DNA of 64,000 nucleotides, taken from assembly GCA_950295325.1 (NCBI GenBank), contig OX485805.1, positions 51,856,758-51,920,757 of the forward strand, given 5' to 3'. Under the pieces are notes generated by a model. It saw nothing but the letters and a program-made list of their open reading frames with translations. It was not told the DNA's origin and did no database searches. The position numbers and the translations under genes are program-made. Source of the DNA: Polytrichum commune. Taxonomy: Eukaryota > Streptophyta > Polytrichopsida > Polytrichales > Polytrichaceae. Position 1 is the stretch's first letter. Each line of letters begins with the position of its first letter. This document shows positions 61,353 to 64,000 of the stretch, piece by piece.

Positions 61353-61721
61353 GTGTGGTCTTCTTGTATGGATTCTCAAGAGATAGACAGTGCGCTAGTC
61401 ATGGCATCTCAACCGAAGAACTCACGAAGGCGGCCCCGAGATGAAGAACCGTCTGCACGACGACGAAGACGGAGGATACCAAGTAATCGTTCGCTGGTGA
61501 TTGTATTTGAGGCCGAGCCTGCTTTCAATAATCTGCCAGAAGATGTGTTTGCAGGACAATTTCACAACGAAGACACGGAAGTTCATGCTTGGTCAGAAGT
61601 GGAAGGCGTGGGCCACTACCGTTGGCTGCAAGGACCGATAAATCATTTGCCTCGTAAACAACAATTGGAGTTCATAGCAGACGTTATGCTGCAGATCTTC
61701 GTATTTTTACGTTTGTATTGA
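61353..61721 (+). CDS. Extra ORF between chromodomain and 3' LTR, unknown function
   Basis: An intact 122-codon frame in the same strand as pol, 120 bases after the pol stop and ending 50 bases before the 3' LTR. It has an arginine-rich, NLS-like patch 'RRRPRDEEPSARRRRRR' (residues about 25-41), then an acidic and aromatic segment ('HAWSEVEGVGHYRWL'). I recognise no family. It is open where gag and pol are broken, which could be chance or recent capture. A first start codon at 61353 is assumed; Met codons at 61368 and 61401 are alternatives. Confidence 0.4.
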   Translation: MWSSCMDSQEIDSALVMASQPKNSRRRPRDEEPSARRRRRRIPSNRSLVIVFEAEPAFNNLPEDVFAGQFHNEDTEVHAWSEVEGVGHYRWLQGPINHLPRKQQLEFIADVMLQIFVFLRLY

Positions 61722-61757
61722 CTGCCAACAACATTGCTTCTCGGAGATCCCGAAGCT

Positions 61758-61768
61758 AAAGGAGGGGG
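61758..61768 (+). other. Polypurine tract
   Basis: 'aaaggaggggg' lies three bases before the 3' LTR, the expected place for plus-strand priming. Confidence 0.8.
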
Positions 61769-61796
61769 TGATGTTAGGGACATAGTTTTGGAACCT

Positions 61797-61899
61797 TCTA
61801 AGGACAAGTTTCTAGAAAGTTCTAGAAACAAGTTTCTAGAACACTCTAGAATGAATTCTCTAGAACTTTCTGGAAACAAGCTTCTAGAACCTTCTAGAA
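61797..61899 (+). promoter_or_regulatory. Heat-shock-element array in the 3' LTR
   Basis: Four contiguous units at 61810-61827, three at 61863-61875 and four at 61882-61899, all with two-base spacing. The arrangement differs from the 5' LTR, where six units are contiguous, so the array has been rearranged but kept. Confidence 0.75.
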
Positions 61900-61967
61900 A
61901 CCTCCAATGGAAATTGGTAGAACCTTCTCTAGAAAATTACGAGTTGATTCTAGAAGTATATATAGGA

Positions 61968-61997
61968 GTCGAGGCTGAAGAGTTCTTCAGTCTCGAC
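61968..61997 (+). other. R-region RNA stem-loop in the 3' LTR
   Basis: Identical to 56314-56343 although the surrounding LTR has diverged slightly. Confidence 0.75.
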
Positions 61998-62128
61998 AAC
62001 GCATTCCTTAGGACTCTAATCCACCTATCTGGGTATTGATCGTGTACTCTTCTTGTTAATCTAAGTTTCCTAGTGGTTCTTGTTTTCTAGTACTTAATCT
62101 CTCGTTGCTCATTCTTGTGTCTCTGACA

Positions 62129-63028
62129 CAGGATGACTAATGCAAAGTGCATAAAGACATGACAAGCAAAGGAAAATAAAAATTTGGCTGGATGGCGTTG
62201 GCATTACACACCATGTGCAGGGAGACATTGACTGCGAGATCGGGGAGTAGGGGAGCAGAAAACAGTGAACACACCACCAAGGAAAAATGCGCGTTGGACA
62301 TGAAGCATAATGCCTACCAACACGCCACATAAGGTCCTTCCATATACACGAAGGTGCGGGACGCAGATGCTCACCCTTACCCTGTCCGGCACATGAATGC
62401 ATCCAAAGGGTTTACTGTTTGACATTTGTCTTTTGTTTGCACAGAGGAAGGGACACACGAGGCCCGCCGTGTCACTGAACACGGCCAGTCCACGCAATGC
62501 GCAACAACAAGAAGAAAGCAAACCAACCTGTTTTTTTTGTTTTATATGTTGTTATGCATATATTGCTTATGCTGATAGAGAATGCTACTGCGGTTCTGCA
62601 TTGCCGAACGTTGTTTTGTATGCAAGCACTGGGGGGTGTTTGGGAAAGCCAAAGTACGGCATGTGCACATGTGTATGTGGGAGCAATCATAAAGTGCGGC
62701 ACCTTCTGAATTTGTGGTTGTTGCAGCAGTCAATGTTTGGCAGTGCTTGCATTGCAACCGGCACCCAGGTAAGAGGTCTTGCACCTTGGTGACTGCCGTG
62801 TATGGCGTTATTCGCGTGCATGCGTATTTGTGGCAGCGTTGCGGGAGTTCCAGATGCACTGACTTAATGTTCCCAAACTGCAGGAAGTCGGTACGAGCAG
62901 GACAGGCGTTGGTTCCCATATTCCATCTGTGGATACATATGTGGCCAAGTCGTGAACAGATGGTGGAACAGAGAGAAATCCAAACCCACCAGCGAGGACA
63001 ACAAGGACCTCGCAACTTATTGCACTGA
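62129..63028. other. Right flank of the chromovirus, no confirmed gene
   Basis: GC-richer DNA resembling 54401-56119 in composition. Overlapping open frames exist on both strands, none with a recognised domain. It continues into the transposase-like pseudogene. Confidence 0.4.
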
Positions 63029-63695
63029 AAGATGGAGACCCTCTTCCCGAAGGCTACGCTCTGTTGGTGGAGACGGGCGCCGACTCGGTGCCAACATCCA
63101 GATCCCAGCTGTGGAGTTTAAGCGAGACCGTGGACCGGAGCACGCCTCCGAAGGACCCCGAGCCATGCATAGAAGAAGGCCCAGACACGGCAAAGAGCAA
63201 AACGGCAGCAAAGAAGAACTTGACGAGGAACATCAACTGAAAAGCCAACGCGACATTCGCGAAGGAGCTGAAGGAATCGCTGGCCTCTGGTGAACCAATC
63301 CCAATCAAAGTCGCAGAGGATCAAGGCGATTTGAAGGGCATATGGACTTGACGAAGGAGAGCTAGAAAGACTACTCCATATTTGAAAAAACTGTGGTGCA
63401 CAATGAAATTAATGCGCAATTTAATTTTGATCCTCCGATCACATCAATGCGAATCGACAAGTACTTGAGCGGGCAGTTGCGCACGTCAAGGGCCGTATGG
63501 AAGGCACATTGGAAGAAGCGTGGCCCCTCAGAGAGACATCACAATTGCCCACAGGGGGCGTGGGATAGGCTCTGCAAGTGGTGGCCCACGACCGCATGCC
63601 AAGAGGAAGCAGCTGAAATGGCCAGCCGTCGCGCAAGGGTGGAGAAGAACAACAAGGTGGGGCGGTCATCGTTGGTGGATAGAATGGACGAGAAG
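63029..63695 (+). pseudogene. Plant transposase (Ptta/En-Spm)-like ORF remnant
   Basis: Frame 1 (63029 to about 63350) reads 'PLPEGYALLVETGADSVP' and a lysine-rich stretch, with in-frame stops. After a frame change, 63393-63695 reads 'INAQFNFDPPITSMRIDKYL', then 'RTSRAVWKAHWKKRG' and 'WDRLCKWWPTTACQEEAAEM', ending 'VGRSSL…MDEK' at a splice-donor-like gtgagc. The W-rich pattern and 'nnR.rv..n...vGr.S' ending resemble the plant transposase domain of En/Spm-type elements. The match is by pattern memory only. Confidence 0.45.
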
Positions 63696-64000
63696 GTGAG
63701 CTCTAATTCGGCCATGGGAGTTATAGCATATTTTATGTGATTGTATATTGCTGGGAATGTCATTATGGGATGGATGCAGCAGGTTGCAGGCACGGGAAGG
63801 GTGAGATTGTATGTGAACGGCACAGAGTTGCCGTTCTGGAACTGCAGCTAAAAGGACAGCATGTACCTAAACCCGTGACATGCATTGCATGTGTGTAATA
63901 TTTTCGATACAGGAGCTTGAGTGCAGGGATTCCTGCAATGCTTGATGAAAGCATCTACATGTGCCAGAAAGCTTATGGCGGACAAACTGCTTGTGGGATG
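63696..64000. other. Downstream of the transposase-like ORF
   Basis: Probably an intron or 3' part of the same decayed element, cut by the window end. Nothing else was recognised. Confidence 0.4.

Larger units (their letters stand above)
56120..62128 (+). mobile_element. Ty3/gypsy chromovirus, complete but defective
   Basis: TG…CA LTRs of 355 and 357 bp flank gag, protease, RT, RNase H, integrase and chromodomain in Ty3/gypsy order. The flanking pentamers 'caggg' (56115-56119) and 'cagga' (62129-62133) match at 4 of 5 and are the probable target duplication. A PBS-like site lies inside the left end and a purine tract abuts the right LTR. Stops and frameshifts in gag and pol make this copy non-autonomous. 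The gag style ('LPDKFNGTRSKFRGFLNQ') recalls the Tcn1-type chromoviruses of fungi and mosses. Confidence 0.93.
61772..62128 (+). repeat. 3' LTR
   Basis: Copy of 56120-56474 starting 'tgttagggacatag' and ending 'gtgtctctgaca'. Differences are scattered substitutions and small indels, mainly within the heat-shock-element block. Confidence 0.95.

Overview
The window is nuclear DNA from a land plant. All confident host genes are split by GT-AG introns, apart from one single-exon glycosyltransferase, and most of the rest is transposable-element sequence. The gene set suggests an early-diverging lineage, most likely a moss or other bryophyte. It includes a cytosolic hybrid histidine kinase with coiled coil, PAS, HisKA, HATPase and receiver domains, an architecture I know from the moss and liverwort PHK proteins. 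It also includes a CYP704-type P450, and the chromovirus near the right end looks like the Tcn1-type elements described from mosses. The species cannot be named from sequence alone.

Left part (1-18.3 kb). A ten-exon PHK-like kinase gene (2935-11371, + strand) can be assembled with every splice phase consistent (1066 aa). A seven-exon plastid-type atypical SDR (13303-18274, + strand, 291 aa, At1g32220-like) follows. The kinase gene has been reshaped by local tandem duplications in its 5' leader, at the exon 1/intron 1 border, in intron 4 and downstream. It also carries two copies of one dispersed repeat in introns 3 and 9.

Middle part (18.3-49 kb). A gene-poor stretch holds a decayed Copia relic, CACTA-like ends, a 240-bp hairpin and a 1.2-kb foldback Mutator-like element. 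Next comes an intact seven-exon CYP704-like P450 (29248-33338, + strand, 544 aa) with a 5'-truncated LINE in intron 2, bounded by a perfect 15-bp target duplication. Downstream lies a minus-strand Copia pseudogene (34348-39792) split by a 2.6-kb foldback MULE with a perfect 9-bp duplication. A captured FCP1/NIF-phosphatase-like fragment abuts it. An 880-bp hAT derivative, some unassigned exon-like minus-strand sequence and an intact GT47 exostosin gene (44516-45988, - strand) follow.

Right part (49-64 kb). A hAT MITE, a CACTA-like MITE and a possible SINE precede a nearly full-length Ty3/gypsy chromovirus (56120-62128). It has 355/357-bp LTRs, gag, pol with a chromodomain, and an extra downstream ORF, all broken by stops and frameshifts. 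Its LTRs are packed with contiguous heat-shock-element units and contain a hairpin just downstream of the TATA box. The chromovirus sits inside older sequence whose right flank contains a degenerate Ptta/En-Spm-type transposase-like ORF.

The four intact host genes do not form an evident pathway. The SDR and P450 could act in plastid and cuticle/spore-wall metabolism, the exostosin in cell-wall glycan synthesis, and the kinase in phosphorelay signalling. All functions are inferred from family membership.
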